Below are positions 1 through 9,288 of a stretch of 64,000 bases of DNA, piece after piece. Each line of letters opens with the position of its first letter. The stretch's first letter is position 1. The stretch lies in NCBI RefSeq assembly GCF_015351595.1, contig NZ_JADKPT010000005.1, positions 248,001 through 312,000 on the forward strand, given 5' to 3'. A program made the translations under genes and the position numbers. The stretch is from Flavobacterium sp. LC2016-12. GTDB lineage: Bacteria; Bacteroidota; Bacteroidia; Flavobacteriales; Flavobacteriaceae. Under the pieces are notes generated by a model that was not told the origin of the DNA, did no database searches, and saw only the letters and a list, made by a program, of their open reading frames with translations.

Positions 1-1448
1 TCAGCAGTAAAATCACCATTGTTTGCTGTTTTCATTTTAGCAACTTGTGGTGCTAAGCCATATTCTGCAGCTTTAGCAGCATATAAATTCAATTGTGCAG
101 TTAACACATCTTTTTCAAGCGGTGCATAAAAGTCCCCATAAATGTTATCAATCATAGAGTTGATCTTAGGCAACATTTCGGCTTTTTTAGCATCGTTTTC
201 ATTATAGTAAGCGATCAAGGCATTACCTAAAGTTGCCGGAGCAGTTGCATAACCTGAAGTACGTAAAACTTGAGATAGATAATTATCATGACGCGCTTTT
301 AAGTTCGTTTCTTTATAATAATCATTAATCGTCGGAATTACATTTTCGTATTTTTCTTTGTTAGCTGGTTTAGCAGCCCACTCGTAAAATTTATCTTCCT
401 GAGCCGATTTTGTTTCTGCAGTTCCGGCTTTAGTCAAAGCATCAATCATTCCCTGACGGTTTTTCCAGTAATTTGCAGTTGAAGCATATTTAGAAGCATA
501 TTGCAAACGAACTGTTGCATCTTTGTCCATATACTTTTTCATTTGGTCCATTCCGGTTTTTGCACCTTCAACCCAAGCAGGATAAGCAAACTTTACGTTT
601 TGCTCAATTCCACCAGCTGGCATCCAACGATTTGTTCTTCCCGGATAACCAAGGATCATCGCAAAATCATTTTCTTTAACTCCTTTAATACTTACAGGCA
701 AATAATGTTTTGGCTGTAAAGGCACATTATCTTTTGAATACGCTGCAGGGTTTCCAGCTTTATCAGCATATACTCTAAACATAGAGAAATCTCCTGTTTG
801 ACGAGGCCATTCCCAGTTGTCAGTGTCTCCACCAAATTTACCAACACTTTCCGGTGGTGTTCCTACTAAACGAACGTCTGTGTAATCCTGGTAAACGAAA
901 TAGTAATATTCATTCCCTTGAAAGAAAGGGCGAACAGAAACGGTATATTTTCCACCTTCGTTATTTTCCTTTTCGATCAAAGCAATTTCTTGCTGAATGA
1001 TTTTGTTTCTTTCTGTTTCTGTCATTGTATCGTTTACTTTTGACAAAATTCTTTTAGAAACGTCATCCATACGAACAAAGAAACGAACGTATAAAGATTT
1101 TGGTTTCATTTCGGCACTTCTTTCTTTTGCCCAAAAACCATCTTTCAAATAATTTTGTTCTGCTGTAGAAAGTTCAGCAATTGCATTGTAACCACAGTGG
1201 TGATTGGTTAAAACTAATCCGTCTTTAGAAACGATTTCAGCTGTACAGCCTCCATTAAATTGTACAATCGCATCTTTTAAACTATGATGATTGATACTGT
1301 AAATTTCTTCGGCTGTTAATTGCAAGCCCATTTTTTCCATATCTCTATGGTTCAATCTTTCGATAAACATCAAAAACCACATTCCTTCGTCAGCTCTTGC
1401 AGGAAAAGCCATAAGGCACATGGTAAAGAATAAAACTATTTTTTTCAT
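1..1448 (-). CDS. S46 family dipeptidyl-peptidase (DPP7/DPP11-like), partial at window edge
   Basis: The reading frame is open from an ATG at 1446-1448 to the left edge, 482 codons, so the C-terminal third is outside the window. It begins with a Sec-type signal peptide ending near ARADEG. The S46 hallmarks are visible: LTNHHCG around residues 80-86, which carries the catalytic His, and DTDNWEWPRQTGDFSMFRVY further on, which carries the catalytic Asp. The nucleophilic Ser lies in the missing part. Known members are periplasmic enzymes that remove dipeptides from peptide N-termini and feed amino-acid fermentation or growth on protein. Whether this one is DPP7-type (hydrophobic P1) or DPP11-type (Asp/Glu P1) cannot be said, because the selecting residue is not in the visible part. 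A terminator at 1577-1603 separates it from obgE, so it probably has its own promoter. Confidence 0.93.
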   Translation of the reverse strand, partial: MKKIVLFFTMCLMAFPARADEGMWFLMFIERLNHRDMEKMGLQLTAEEIYSINHHSLKDAIVQFNGGCTAEIVSKDGLVLTNHHCGYNAIAELSTAEQNYLKDGFWAKERSAEMKPKSLYVRFFVRMDDVSKRILSKVNDTMTETERNKIIQQEIALIEKENNEGGKYTVSVRPFFQGNEYYYFVYQDYTDVRLVGTPPESVGKFGGDTDNWEWPRQTGDFSMFRVYADKAGNPAAYSKDNVPLQPKHYLPVSIKGVKENDFAMILGYPGRTNRWMPAGGIEQNVKFAYPAWVEGAKTGMDQMKKYMDKDATVRLQYASKYASTANYWKNRQGMIDALTKAGTAETKSAQEDKFYEWAAKPANKEKYENVIPTINDYYKETNLKARHDNYLSQVLRTSGYATAPATLGNALIAYYNENDAKKAEMLPKINSMIDNIYGDFYAPLEKDVLTAQLNLYAAKAAEYGLAPQVAKMKTANNGDFTA

Positions 1449-1576
1449 GTTATTTTGTTTAAGTGATGCGAATATAATTCATTTTCGCAATTATTACATT
1501 CCTTGAACTCTTAAAATAAAATATACTGGTACGTTTTTATCTTTTTTTTACGAATTTAACATTACTGAAAATAAAA

Positions 1577-1611
1577 AAGGCGCTCTGAAAACAGAACGCC
1601 TTTAAAAAATA
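1577..1611 (-). terminator. Rho-independent terminator after obgE
   Basis: AAAGGCGCTCTG and CAGAACGCCTTT form a 12-bp stem with one mismatch around an AAAA loop. A/T tracts on both sides let it work in either direction. It lies 12-20 bases past the obgE stop. Confidence 0.8.
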
Positions 1612-1622
1612 TTTTAAGACTT

Positions 1623-2624
1623 TTACTCGTTAAGCATTTTCCAAAGCTTGTCTTTCAAATCAGTCAAACCTTGTTGAGCAACTGATGAAATAAACATGTA
1701 TGGAATATCTTTGAAAGCGACATCAAGTTCAACTTTTAATTCAGCTTTCAATTCATCATCCAGCATATCACATTTTGAAATTACCAAAAGACGTTCTTTA
1801 TCCAGCATCTCTGGATTGTACTTCGTCAATTCATTAACCAAAATATCATATTCTGCTTTAATGTCTGGCGTATCAACCGGAACTAAAAATAACAAAGTTG
1901 AATTACGCTCAATGTGACGCAAGAAATAATGTCCTAACCCTTTTCCTTCAGCAGCACCTTCAATAATTCCGGGAATATCAGCAATTACAAAAGATTGAAA
2001 ATCTCTGTAAGCTACAATTCCTAAGTTTGGCTTTAAAGTTGTAAACGGATAATCGGCAATTTTTGGTTTTGCGGAAGTCAGTACAGACAATAAAGTTGAT
2101 TTTCCAGCATTTGGAAAACCTACCAATCCAACATCAGCCAAAACTTTAAGTTCCAAAATTACGTCCATTTCTACACCCGGTAAACCTGGTTGTGCATAAC
2201 GTGGCGTTTGGTTTGTTGAACTTCTAAAGTGCCAGTTTCCTAAACCACCTTTTCCACCTTTAGAAAGGATTCTTTTTTCGCCGTCTTCGGTGATTTCGAA
2301 TAAGGTTTCTCCCGTTTCCTTATCTTTTACGACAGTTCCTAAAGGTACTTCGATAAATTTATCATCTCCATCAGCACCGGTACTACGGTCTCCTCCTCCA
2401 TCTCCACCGTGACCAGCTTTAATGTGACGCGCAAATTTTAAGTGAAATAATGTCCACAAACCTTTATTCCCCACTAAATATACGTGTCCACCACGACCGC
2501 CATCTCCACCGTCCGGACCTCCTTTTTCAATAAATTTCTCTCTATGTAAATGCGTAGATCCTTTTCCTCCCTTTCCGGATGAAACATATATCTTAACGTA
2601 ATCTACAAAATTTCCTTCTGTCAT
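1623..2624 (-). CDS. obgE: Obg/CgtA family GTPase
   Basis: This is a ribosome-associated GTPase needed for late 50S maturation and stringent-response control. The 333-residue protein has the Gly-rich Obg fold (residues 1-160, with runs such as [12 protein letters not shown]). The G domain follows: GFPNAGKST (169-177, P-loop), DIPG (216-219, G3) and SKCD (283-286, the NKxD position with Ser for Asn). The C-terminal OCT domain found in Firmicutes members is absent, which is usual in Bacteroidetes. The start at [14 protein letters not shown] matches the family. It sits downstream of adk and hpt in the same orientation, a frequent Bacteroidetes order, although a DUF21/CBS gene and a repeat lie between. 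The leader at 2639-2664 holds a TTTTAGA heptamer array. Confidence 0.97.
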   Translation of the reverse strand: MTEGNFVDYVKIYVSSGKGGKGSTHLHREKFIEKGGPDGGDGGRGGHVYLVGNKGLWTLFHLKFARHIKAGHGGDGGGDRSTGADGDDKFIEVPLGTVVKDKETGETLFEITEDGEKRILSKGGKGGLGNWHFRSSTNQTPRYAQPGLPGVEMDVILELKVLADVGLVGFPNAGKSTLLSVLTSAKPKIADYPFTTLKPNLGIVAYRDFQSFVIADIPGIIEGAAEGKGLGHYFLRHIERNSTLLFLVPVDTPDIKAEYDILVNELTKYNPEMLDKERLLVISKCDMLDDELKAELKVELDVAFKDIPYMFISSVAQQGLTDLKDKLWKMLNE

Positions 2625-2638
2625 TGTTTTAAATTTCA

Positions 2639-2664
2639 GATTTTAGATTTTAGATTTTAGATTT
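2639..2664. repeat. TTTTAGA heptamer array
   Basis: The 7-base unit TTTTAGA (read as AGATTTT) is repeated about three and a half times in the leader of obgE. Related arrays lie at 16545-16577 and 28645-28745. Confidence 0.75.
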
Positions 2665-2763
2665 CTCTAAACCTTAATTTCTAACTTCTATTATTTTTTG
2701 TATTCAGTCTCAGTTAAGGTTTTCAGTGAATACATTGACTGAAAACTATTATTTATGTATGAT

Positions 2764-2834
2764 CGTTTCAAGTTTCAGGTTTCAAGTTTCAAGTTTTGTA
2801 CTAACCTGAAACTTGAAACTTTAAACCTGAAACA
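2764..2834. repeat. TTTCARG heptamer palindrome
   Basis: Left arm units TTTCAAG and TTTCAGG are followed after a short loop by the complementary CTGAAAC and CTTGAAAC units. The element lies between the DUF21/CBS gene and obgE. The same 7-mer family recurs at 12974-12992, 26121-26190 and 26512-26534. It may form a long hairpin in RNA and could double as a terminator. Confidence 0.75.
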
Positions 2835-2843
2835 AATTTTCCT

Positions 2844-4118
2844 CTACTCTTTTAGAGCTTTTACTAATACTTTATCAATCTTTACACCATCCATGTCCAG
2901 CACTTCAAGCACAAATTTTTGCCAATATAATTTTTCGCCTTCTTTTGGAATATGTGAAAGCTCGGTCATAATCATTCCGCTTACGGTATTTACTTCGTAA
3001 TCGTTTGTCAATTCGTCTAACTCAAAATAAGTTAGAAAATCGTGCAATGAATAATGTCCGTCAACCAGCCATGAACCATCTTCTCTTTCGATCAATTGGA
3101 ATTCATCTTTATAAAAATCAGATGCATCTCCAACTAAAGCTTCCAGAATATCATTCAACGTAATAATTCCCTGAAAAACGCCATATTCATCCGAAACCAA
3201 AGCATAATGTACTCCTGTTCTTTTGAAATTTTCCAATGCTTTGTAAGCCGTTGTCTGTTCCATTAAATAAGGAGGATCTGTCATAATTGCCGACAAATCG
3301 AAATGATCGCTTTCTATATTGGCGAATATATTTTTAAGCGTTACAATTCCGACAATATCATCGTAATTGTCATTATAAATTGGATAAACTGTATGCAGAT
3401 CTTCTAAAACCAATGTTTTGATTTTGTCTTTATCGGCATTTAATGGCAGCATATCTACCGATTTACGGTGCGTCATTAACGAATTTACTTTTCGGTCGCC
3501 AATATGAAAAACACGCTCCACAATATCTTGTTCAATTTCCTGAACTTCTCCGCCTTCGGTTCCTTCTTTTATAATGGCTTTAATTTCTTCTTCGGTTACT
3601 TTACCGTCTGCTGAAGGTTTTATTTGTAAAACATTCAATAAAAAATCAGTTGAAGAAGTTAATAACCAAATAAATGGAGCCGTAATAATAGATACTATTT
3701 TCATTGGCAATGCTACCGCTTTTGCAATGGCTTCCGGATAATTTAATCCAATTCTTTTTGGCAATAATTCGCCTAAAACCAAAGAGAAAAAGGTTAAAAC
3801 GACAACCACAATTCCCACTGCCACTGAATGCGCATAAGGTTTTAAAACGGCAAAACCGGCTACAAAAGCTTCAACATCCATTGTGATTTTATCTCCACTG
3901 TAAATACCGGTCAAAATTCCGATTAAGGTAATCCCGATTTGTACTGTAGATAAAAACTTGTTTGGAGAATTGGCTAAATCCAATGCAATTTTCGCGCTTT
4001 TATTCCCTTTTTTTGCAGCAGTTTCCAATCTGTTTTTTCTAGCCGAAATCAATGCGATTTCTGACATCGAGAAAACTCCGTTTAATAGTATTAGAAAAAA
4101 TATTATTAGTATTTCCAA
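2844..4118 (-). CDS. DUF21/CBS-domain membrane protein (HlyC/CorC/CNNM family)
   Basis: This 424-residue inner-membrane protein has the usual three-part layout. An N-terminal DUF21 domain of about 190 residues carries several hydrophobic helices (MEILIIFFLILLNGVF at the start, then segments near 60-75, 98-118 and 138-160). A pair of CBS domains spans about residues 205-330. A C-terminal CorC_HlyC (transporter-associated) domain includes EDGSWLVDGHYSLHDF. Family members are linked to Mg2+/Co2+ export or metal homeostasis; the old name 'hemolysin' is not a reliable function. In Bacteroidetes one relative is GldE, but no other gliding genes are nearby, so GldE is not claimed. Confidence 0.88.
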   Translation of the reverse strand: MEILIIFFLILLNGVFSMSEIALISARKNRLETAAKKGNKSAKIALDLANSPNKFLSTVQIGITLIGILTGIYSGDKITMDVEAFVAGFAVLKPYAHSVAVGIVVVVLTFFSLVLGELLPKRIGLNYPEAIAKAVALPMKIVSIITAPFIWLLTSSTDFLLNVLQIKPSADGKVTEEEIKAIIKEGTEGGEVQEIEQDIVERVFHIGDRKVNSLMTHRKSVDMLPLNADKDKIKTLVLEDLHTVYPIYNDNYDDIVGIVTLKNIFANIESDHFDLSAIMTDPPYLMEQTTAYKALENFKRTGVHYALVSDEYGVFQGIITLNDILEALVGDASDFYKDEFQLIEREDGSWLVDGHYSLHDFLTYFELDELTNDYEVNTVSGMIMTELSHIPKEGEKLYWQKFVLEVLDMDGVKIDKVLVKALKE

Positions 4119-4174
4119 TTTGTGGCTTGTTCGTTATTTATTTGGTCGTTAAATATAATTGTAATCATGATGCC

Positions 4175-4317
4175 TTTTAGCCCAGATGGAAGAGTAAAGC
4201 CCGGAGCTAAAAAAACTAATTTTTCTTGCCAGAAAACAGCGACCGGAGGAAGCTCGTTTTAGGGTTAGAAAAATAGTTTTTTTAGCGAGGACTTGAAACG
4301 TACAGCTGGAATAGCTT
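4175..4317. repeat. Structured intergenic element with about 20-bp inner stem
   Basis: Between adk and the DUF21/CBS gene lies an element framed by TTTTAGCCCAGATGGAAG on the left and ACAGCTGGAATAGCT on the right. Inside, GCTAAAAAAACTAATTTTTC and its near-perfect complement (4267-4286, one bulge) form a long hairpin. It directly abuts the adk stop codon. I recognise the frame as similar to a dispersed element seen in flavobacterial genomes. It may be a structured RNA or a repeat, and may end the adk transcript. Confidence 0.6.
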
Positions 4318-4890
4318 CTACAAATTATCTATAACTGACGTTAATCGCTCTGTAATTTCTTCGATAGTTCCGATACCGTTTACGGCATGAAACTTATTTT
4401 GTGCTTTATAATATCCAATTAATGGAGCTGTTTTTTCGTTGTATTCCTGATATCTTACACGAATTTTTTCTTCGTCCTGATCATCAACTCTTCCACTTGT
4501 TTTTCCTCTTTCAAGTAAACGCGCTACCAAAATTTCATCGTCAGCTTCTAATGCAATAGTTGCCGTCACACTTGATCCGATTGTTGGTAAAAATTTATCT
4601 AAAGCTTCAGCCTGATCTAAAGTTCTTGGGTAACCGTCGAACAAAAATCCGTTTGAATCTAAATGTTTATTCACTTCATCAATTAACATTGCAGTTGTAA
4701 CTTCGCAAGGAACCAATTCTCCATTGTCCATAAAAACTCTTGCTCTTTTACCTAAATCTGTATCATTTTTTAAATTAAAACGAAAAATATCTCCTGTTGA
4801 AAGATGTGTTAATTTGTATTTCTCTTTTAAAAATTCTGCCTGAGTTCCTTTTCCCGCTCCTGGCTTTCCAAATAAAACGATGTTAATCAT
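4318..4890 (-). CDS. adk: Adenylate kinase
   Basis: It catalyses ATP + AMP to 2 ADP. The 190-residue protein opens with the P-loop GKPGAGKGT (8-16), followed by STGDIFR and DGYPRTLDQAEAL (AMP-binding and NMP-lid regions) and a LID segment ERGKTSGRVDD. The LID is short and lacks the four zinc cysteines, as in the short bacterial and Bacteroidetes form. The start agrees with family N-termini. It follows hpt on the same strand with a gap of about 75 bases, so nucleotide-salvage genes are probably co-transcribed. Confidence 0.97.
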   Translation of the reverse strand: MINIVLFGKPGAGKGTQAEFLKEKYKLTHLSTGDIFRFNLKNDTDLGKRARVFMDNGELVPCEVTTAMLIDEVNKHLDSNGFLFDGYPRTLDQAEALDKFLPTIGSSVTATIALEADDEILVARLLERGKTSGRVDDQDEEKIRVRYQEYNEKTAPLIGYYKAQNKFHAVNGIGTIEEITERLTSVIDNL

Positions 4891-4965
4891 AATGTGAGTG
4901 TTACTTGACTTCTTATTTTCATGTAAGAAGTTTAAAATGAATATTATAGTTGTGTTTTGTTTAAT

Positions 4966-5496
4966 TTATTCAGCCAATTTATAGACTTCGGTCAAATTTC
5001 TTCCTAAACCATCGTAGTCCAAACCATAACCCACGATGAATTTATCTGGAATCCTGATTCCGATGTAATCAATTTTAATGTCTTTTTTATACGCTTCGGG
5101 TTTAAAAAACAAAGTTGCAATTTTAAAATGCTTTACGTTTTGTTGTTTAAACAAATGTTTTAGTTCTTCGATTGTATTTCCGGTGTCAATAATATCTTCA
5201 ATTATCACTACGGTTCTACCTGAAAGATCCTGATTGATTCCGATTAATTCTTTGACAACATTAGTCGATTCAGTTCCTTCGTAAGATGCCATTTTGATGA
5301 ATGAAACCTCGCATGGTCTTTTGTATTTTTTCAGAAAATCGCTTACAACCATAAATGCACCATTCAAAACGCCAATAAAAATTGGAGTATCGTCTCCAAA
5401 ATCATCTTCTACTTGTGCAACTATTTTGGTTAAAGCAAAATCAATTTCCTTAGCCGAAATAAACGGAACAAATTGTTTATCGTGAAGTTGTATCAT
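4966..5496 (-). CDS. hpt: Hypoxanthine phosphoribosyltransferase
   Basis: It transfers phosphoribose from PRPP to hypoxanthine or guanine (purine salvage). The PRPP loop VVIIEDIIDTGNT is at residues 96-108. The flexible-loop region KMASYEGTES and the C-terminal purine-contact region KFIVGYGLDYDG are also present. I chose the ATG at 5494-5496 (MIQLHDKQFVPF, 176 residues). An in-frame start 27 bases upstream would overlap the probable promoter element at 5521-5528, so it is unlikely. adk follows downstream. Confidence 0.95.
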   Translation of the reverse strand: MIQLHDKQFVPFISAKEIDFALTKIVAQVEDDFGDDTPIFIGVLNGAFMVVSDFLKKYKRPCEVSFIKMASYEGTESTNVVKELIGINQDLSGRTVVIIEDIIDTGNTIEELKHLFKQQNVKHFKIATLFFKPEAYKKDIKIDYIGIRIPDKFIVGYGLDYDGLGRNLTEVYKLAE

Positions 5497-5520
5497 TATT
5501 TTTGATTTTAAAATAATGCG

Positions 5521-5528
5521 CAAAGATA
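5521..5528 (-). promoter_or_regulatory. Promoter -7 element of hpt
   Basis: TATCTTTG (minus strand) matches the Bacteroidetes TAnnTTTG element and would start transcription about 20 bases before the chosen ATG. No well-spaced -33 TTTG is evident. Confidence 0.55.
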
Positions 5529-5681
5529 CAGAATTACAACCAAATTGTTCGTATCAAATTATATGGATACGATGACTTTTTTAAGAATGTTAAATATCAC
5601 TTAATATTTACAAATCTTTTGTTAAGGTCATTTTTAATTTTATTAAATTGTTGTCTATTAAAATTTTAACTCAAAAACATA

Positions 5682-6956
5682 ATGAAAACTACGATACAAT
5701 TATTATCCATGTCGTTATTAACCGTAATGACGGCCTGTCAGGGACAAGTAAAAAAAGAAGAAAAAGAAGCCTTGGCAAAACAACCGTCAACTGTTGTAAA
5801 AACTGCCATTGGAGACCTGACTTTGCCTCCGCCTTTTGCAACGGAATCTACATCAAAAAATAGTAAAGTAATAGGCTGGCCGGAAGGAAAAACACCAACA
5901 GCGCCGGAAGGTTTCACGGTAACAAAATTTGCTGATGGTTTTGAAAACCCGCGTTGGACCTATATCGCACCAAATAATGACATTTTTGTTGTAGAAAGCG
6001 GAACAAGAACGAGCAAAAACCAGATTATAGTACTTCGCGACAAAGACAAAGACGGAAAATTTGAAACCCGTGAAGTTTTTATAAAAGATCTGAACAGACC
6101 TTTTGGAATGCTGGTTCTAAAAGACTTTTTCTATATCGCCAACACCGACGGACTATACAAATATCCCTATAAAAATAATCCGTTAAAATTAGAAACAAAA
6201 GGTGTAAAAATCCTCGAACTTCCTGCCGGAGGATACAACAATCACTGGACAAGAAATATAATTTCCAATACCGACGGATCAAAAATTTATGTTTCTGTAG
6301 GTTCCGGAAGTAATGTGGCTGAACATGGAATCGATAAAGAAGTTCGTCGCGCCGATATCCTAGAAATTAATCCTGACGGAACTGGCGAAAAAATCTATGC
6401 TTCGGGACTTCGAAATCCGGTTGGAATGGATTGGAATCCGGTAAACAAAGAACTTTGGACCGCCGTTAACGAGCGTGACGAATTGGGAGACGATTTAGTT
6501 CCGGATTATATTACGAGCGTAAAAAGAGATGGTTTTTATGGATGGCCGTATTCTTATTTCGGAAATATTCCTGACCCAAGAATGAAAGGCGAAAGAAAAG
6601 ATTTAGTAGAAAAAGCAATTGTTCCTGATGTTCCGGTTGGTGCTCACACAGCTTCGTTGGGGTTGGCGTTTTACACAAAAGATAAATTTCCGGCAAAATA
6701 TAAAAATGGAGCTTTTGTTGGCCAACATGGTTCCTGGAATCGTTCTAAAATCTCAGGTTATAAAGTTTTATTTGTTCCTTTTAAAGACGGAAAACCTTCA
6801 GGAAAACCAGAGGATTTTTTGACTGGTTTTATTTCTGATAATGACAAAGCTGAAGTTTATGGACGTCCGGTTGCGGTTACGGTTATGAATGATGGATCGC
6901 TTTTAGTAAATGATGATAGTGGAAATACGATTTGGAAAGTTACGGCTAATAAATAA
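5682..6956 (+). CDS. PQQ-dependent sugar (sorbosone/aldose-type) dehydrogenase lipoprotein
   Basis: The 424-residue protein starts with a lipoprotein signal peptide (lipobox VMTAC, Cys19). It then shows the six-bladed beta-propeller of soluble PQQ sugar dehydrogenases. Family blocks include GFENPRWTYIAPN, NRPFGM, YASGLRNPVGMDWNP, NERDELGDDLVPDY, FYGWPYSYFGN and FVGQHGSWNRS. Relatives oxidise aldoses or L-sorbosone with pyrroloquinoline quinone in the periplasm. The physiological sugar cannot be read from sequence. No PQQ biosynthesis gene is in this window. The next gene is a TonB receptor resembling the PQQ importer PqqU, which suggests the cofactor may be scavenged. The start at MKTTIQLLSMSL fits the signal peptide. 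Confidence 0.85.
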   Translation: MKTTIQLLSMSLLTVMTACQGQVKKEEKEALAKQPSTVVKTAIGDLTLPPPFATESTSKNSKVIGWPEGKTPTAPEGFTVTKFADGFENPRWTYIAPNNDIFVVESGTRTSKNQIIVLRDKDKDGKFETREVFIKDLNRPFGMLVLKDFFYIANTDGLYKYPYKNNPLKLETKGVKILELPAGGYNNHWTRNIISNTDGSKIYVSVGSGSNVAEHGIDKEVRRADILEINPDGTGEKIYASGLRNPVGMDWNPVNKELWTAVNERDELGDDLVPDYITSVKRDGFYGWPYSYFGNIPDPRMKGERKDLVEKAIVPDVPVGAHTASLGLAFYTKDKFPAKYKNGAFVGQHGSWNRSKISGYKVLFVPFKDGKPSGKPEDFLTGFISDNDKAEVYGRPVAVTVMNDGSLLVNDDSGNTIWKVTANK

Positions 6957-6999
6957 ATTTCAATTTTATTGAATTAAATATTCTTGACAAATAATTTTA

Positions 7000-7136
7000 C
7001 CGCAAAGAACGCTAAGGTATTTTCTGTAATTTTTATAAAAATGCAAAGTTCGCAAAGCTTTGTATTGAAATAGCTTTGCGAACTTTGCATTTTTACAAAA
7101 CTAAAGTTAGGTTATAAATCTTAGCGTTCTTTGCGG
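7000..7136. repeat. Nested palindromic repeat (GCAAAGAACGCTAAG family)
   Basis: Outer arms CCGCAAAGAACGCTAAG (7000-7016) and their exact complement (7120-7136) enclose a second perfect 23-bp inverted repeat (7037-7059 with 7072-7094, core GCAAAGTTCGCAAAG). It fills most of the gap between the sugar dehydrogenase and TonB receptor genes. A related copy is at 38867-39033. Confidence 0.85.
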
Positions 7137-7169
7137 TTAATTTTTTTTCATGTTTCAACCAATTCTTTT

Positions 7170-9266
7170 ATGCTTTTAAAAAAATATTGTTTTCTCCTTC
7201 TTCTCACAATTGTTTTCCAAAACACTTTTGCCCAAGAAGGAAAAAGCAAATCTATTGATTCTGTGAAAACAGAAAAACTGGAAGAAGTTATTATCAGTTC
7301 CTTTCATATTAATGATAGTTTGCAGAATGCTCCGGCTTCGATTGGAATTTTATCCAAAAAAGAACTGACGCAAAATAATGCCACAGATATCACGACTGTC
7401 GTGAATACAATTCCGGGTGTTTTTATGCAATCGTCAAATTTTACGACAACCCGAATTTCGATTCGTGGAATTGGCGCGCGAACGCCTTACGGAACGAATA
7501 AAATAAGAGCTTTTTATGGCAGTATTCCGCTGACTTCCGGAAATAGTGAAACGGTTATTGATGATATTGATTTGGAGAACCTCAACCAGATTGAAATTAT
7601 CAAAGGCCCGCTTTCGAGTATTTATGGTGCTGGTTTGGGCGGTGCGATTTTGATTTCTCCACAACTTTCAAAAAATAAAGGGCAAACTGCGGGAATAAAT
7701 TCCACTTTTGGTTCTTTTGGATTATTGAAAAACACTTTGAATTATAGCTTAAATGAGAAAAGTTCCAGCCTGAATTTGAGTTATCACAATCTAAAATCAG
7801 ATGGCTGGCGCGAAAACAGTTCTTATAAACGAGAAGGAATTACGCTTGCCGGAGAATTATTCAGAAGACAAAACAGCAAACTGACTTACTTTACCAATTA
7901 TACATATTTAAAAGCTTTTATTCCGAGTTCGATCAGTAAAGAAGTTTACGATTCAAATCCGCAATTGGGTGCTCCGACCTGGGTGGCTTCAAAAGGATTT
8001 AAGGAATACAAATCGACTTTGGCAGGTTTGGCTTATGATTTTAAGATTACTGATAATCTGAATAATTCAACTTCTGTTTTTATCAATTATAAAGACAGCA
8101 ACGAACCGCGACCTTTTGATATTTTACGTCAATATACGTTTGCAACCGGAGCAAGAACGCAATTTTCAGGGAATTTCGAAATTGGAAATTTGAAGAATCA
8201 ATTCATTTTCGGAATGGAATATTTTACTGATAACTACAACGGAAATACATTCGAAAATTTATACAAACAAAATAACGGACAAGGAAGTTTGCAAGGAAAG
8301 CAATTGACGGAAAGCGATCAGAAAAGACATTTTTACAATATATTTTCGCAGATCAGATCGTTGCTTTCGGAAAAACTCGAACTTCAATTTGGTCTGAATT
8401 ATAATGAAACGCATTTTGAGCTAACGAACTTTCTTCCGCAAAAAACTTCAACAGAAAAATACAGTTATGACGGCATTTTTTCGCCTCAACTTTCTTTATT
8501 ATTCAAACCAAATCAGCAACAAACACTATATTTTTCTGCAAGCCGCGGATTTTCATTGCCAGCAACCGAAGAAACGCTGACCAGCAACGGAACTATCAAT
8601 CCGGACATCAAACCTGAAAACGGTTATAATTTTGAATTGGGTGGAAAATTCTACTTCTTCAACAAAAATCTTTACACTGAAATTGCGGTTTACCGAATGG
8701 AAATTAAAGATTTATTAGTCGCCAAAAGAATCGGCGATGATCAGTATGAAGGCGTAAATGCCGGCAAAACATTGCATGAAGGAATTGAAATTACGTTGAA
8801 ACACAATTGGCAAATGAATCGATTTTTTAATCTGAATTCTTATGTTGGAACTTCTATCGGAAAATATGAATTTAAAGAATTCGTTGACAGCGGAAATGAT
8901 TATTCCGGCAATAAATTAACCGGAGTTCCTGCCAATAAAGTCAATGCGGGATTGATTTTAAATACCCGTTTTGGAATTTATTTGAATGCCGATTACCAAT
9001 TTGTAGATGAAATTCCAATGAACGATGCTAATTCGGCTTTCTCCGATTCCTATACTATTTTCAATTTGAAAACCGGTTATAGTTTTGAAATTCTACATAA
9101 TTTAAACAGCAATTTAGCTTTCGGAATCAATAATGTGACGAATGAAAAATATGCATCTTTAATTCTGCCAAATGCGCTTCCGGTCGGGACTTCTTCTCCA
9201 AGATATTATTATCCGGGTCTTCCACTAAATTACTACGGAAATATCTCATTAAATTACCTATTTTAG
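7170..9266 (+). CDS. TonB-dependent receptor, PqqU/YncD-like
   Basis: This is an outer-membrane TonB-dependent receptor of 698 residues. I start it at the ATG at 7170 (MLLKKYCFLLLLTIVF, signal peptide ending ...TFAQ), because the longer frame begins with a TTG inside the upstream repeat. After a TonB box (EEVIIS) comes the plug: SIRGIGARTPYGTNKIRAFY, IEIIKGPLSSIYGAGLGGAI. A 22-strand-type barrel ends in ISLNYLF. From memory, the plug (RISIRGxGxR..YG..IR) and the C-terminus (RYYYPGLPLNYYG) align well with E. coli YncD, now called PqqU, which imports PQQ. No SusD partner and no carboxypeptidase-like N-terminal extension are seen, so a polysaccharide-utilisation role is unlikely. The PQQ substrate is inferred from similarity plus the neighbouring PQQ enzyme. 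Other small ligands remain possible. Confidence 0.85.
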   Translation: MLLKKYCFLLLLTIVFQNTFAQEGKSKSIDSVKTEKLEEVIISSFHINDSLQNAPASIGILSKKELTQNNATDITTVVNTIPGVFMQSSNFTTTRISIRGIGARTPYGTNKIRAFYGSIPLTSGNSETVIDDIDLENLNQIEIIKGPLSSIYGAGLGGAILISPQLSKNKGQTAGINSTFGSFGLLKNTLNYSLNEKSSSLNLSYHNLKSDGWRENSSYKREGITLAGELFRRQNSKLTYFTNYTYLKAFIPSSISKEVYDSNPQLGAPTWVASKGFKEYKSTLAGLAYDFKITDNLNNSTSVFINYKDSNEPRPFDILRQYTFATGARTQFSGNFEIGNLKNQFIFGMEYFTDNYNGNTFENLYKQNNGQGSLQGKQLTESDQKRHFYNIFSQIRSLLSEKLELQFGLNYNETHFELTNFLPQKTSTEKYSYDGIFSPQLSLLFKPNQQQTLYFSASRGFSLPATEETLTSNGTINPDIKPENGYNFELGGKFYFFNKNLYTEIAVYRMEIKDLLVAKRIGDDQYEGVNAGKTLHEGIEITLKHNWQMNRFFNLNSYVGTSIGKYEFKEFVDSGNDYSGNKLTGVPANKVNAGLILNTRFGIYLNADYQFVDEIPMNDANSAFSDSYTIFNLKTGYSFEILHNLNSNLAFGINNVTNEKYASLILPNALPVGTSSPRYYYPGLPLNYYGNISLNYLF

Positions 9267-9288
9267 TCGCAGAATTAAATCAATAAAA

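Noticed and set aside
5494..5523. Upstream start for hpt
   Set aside because: It lies at the promoter -7 element and the added residues are absent from the family.
7131..7169. Longer TTG start for the TonB receptor
   Set aside because: The extra residues are translated from the upstream palindromic repeat; the ATG at 7170 gives a normal signal peptide.
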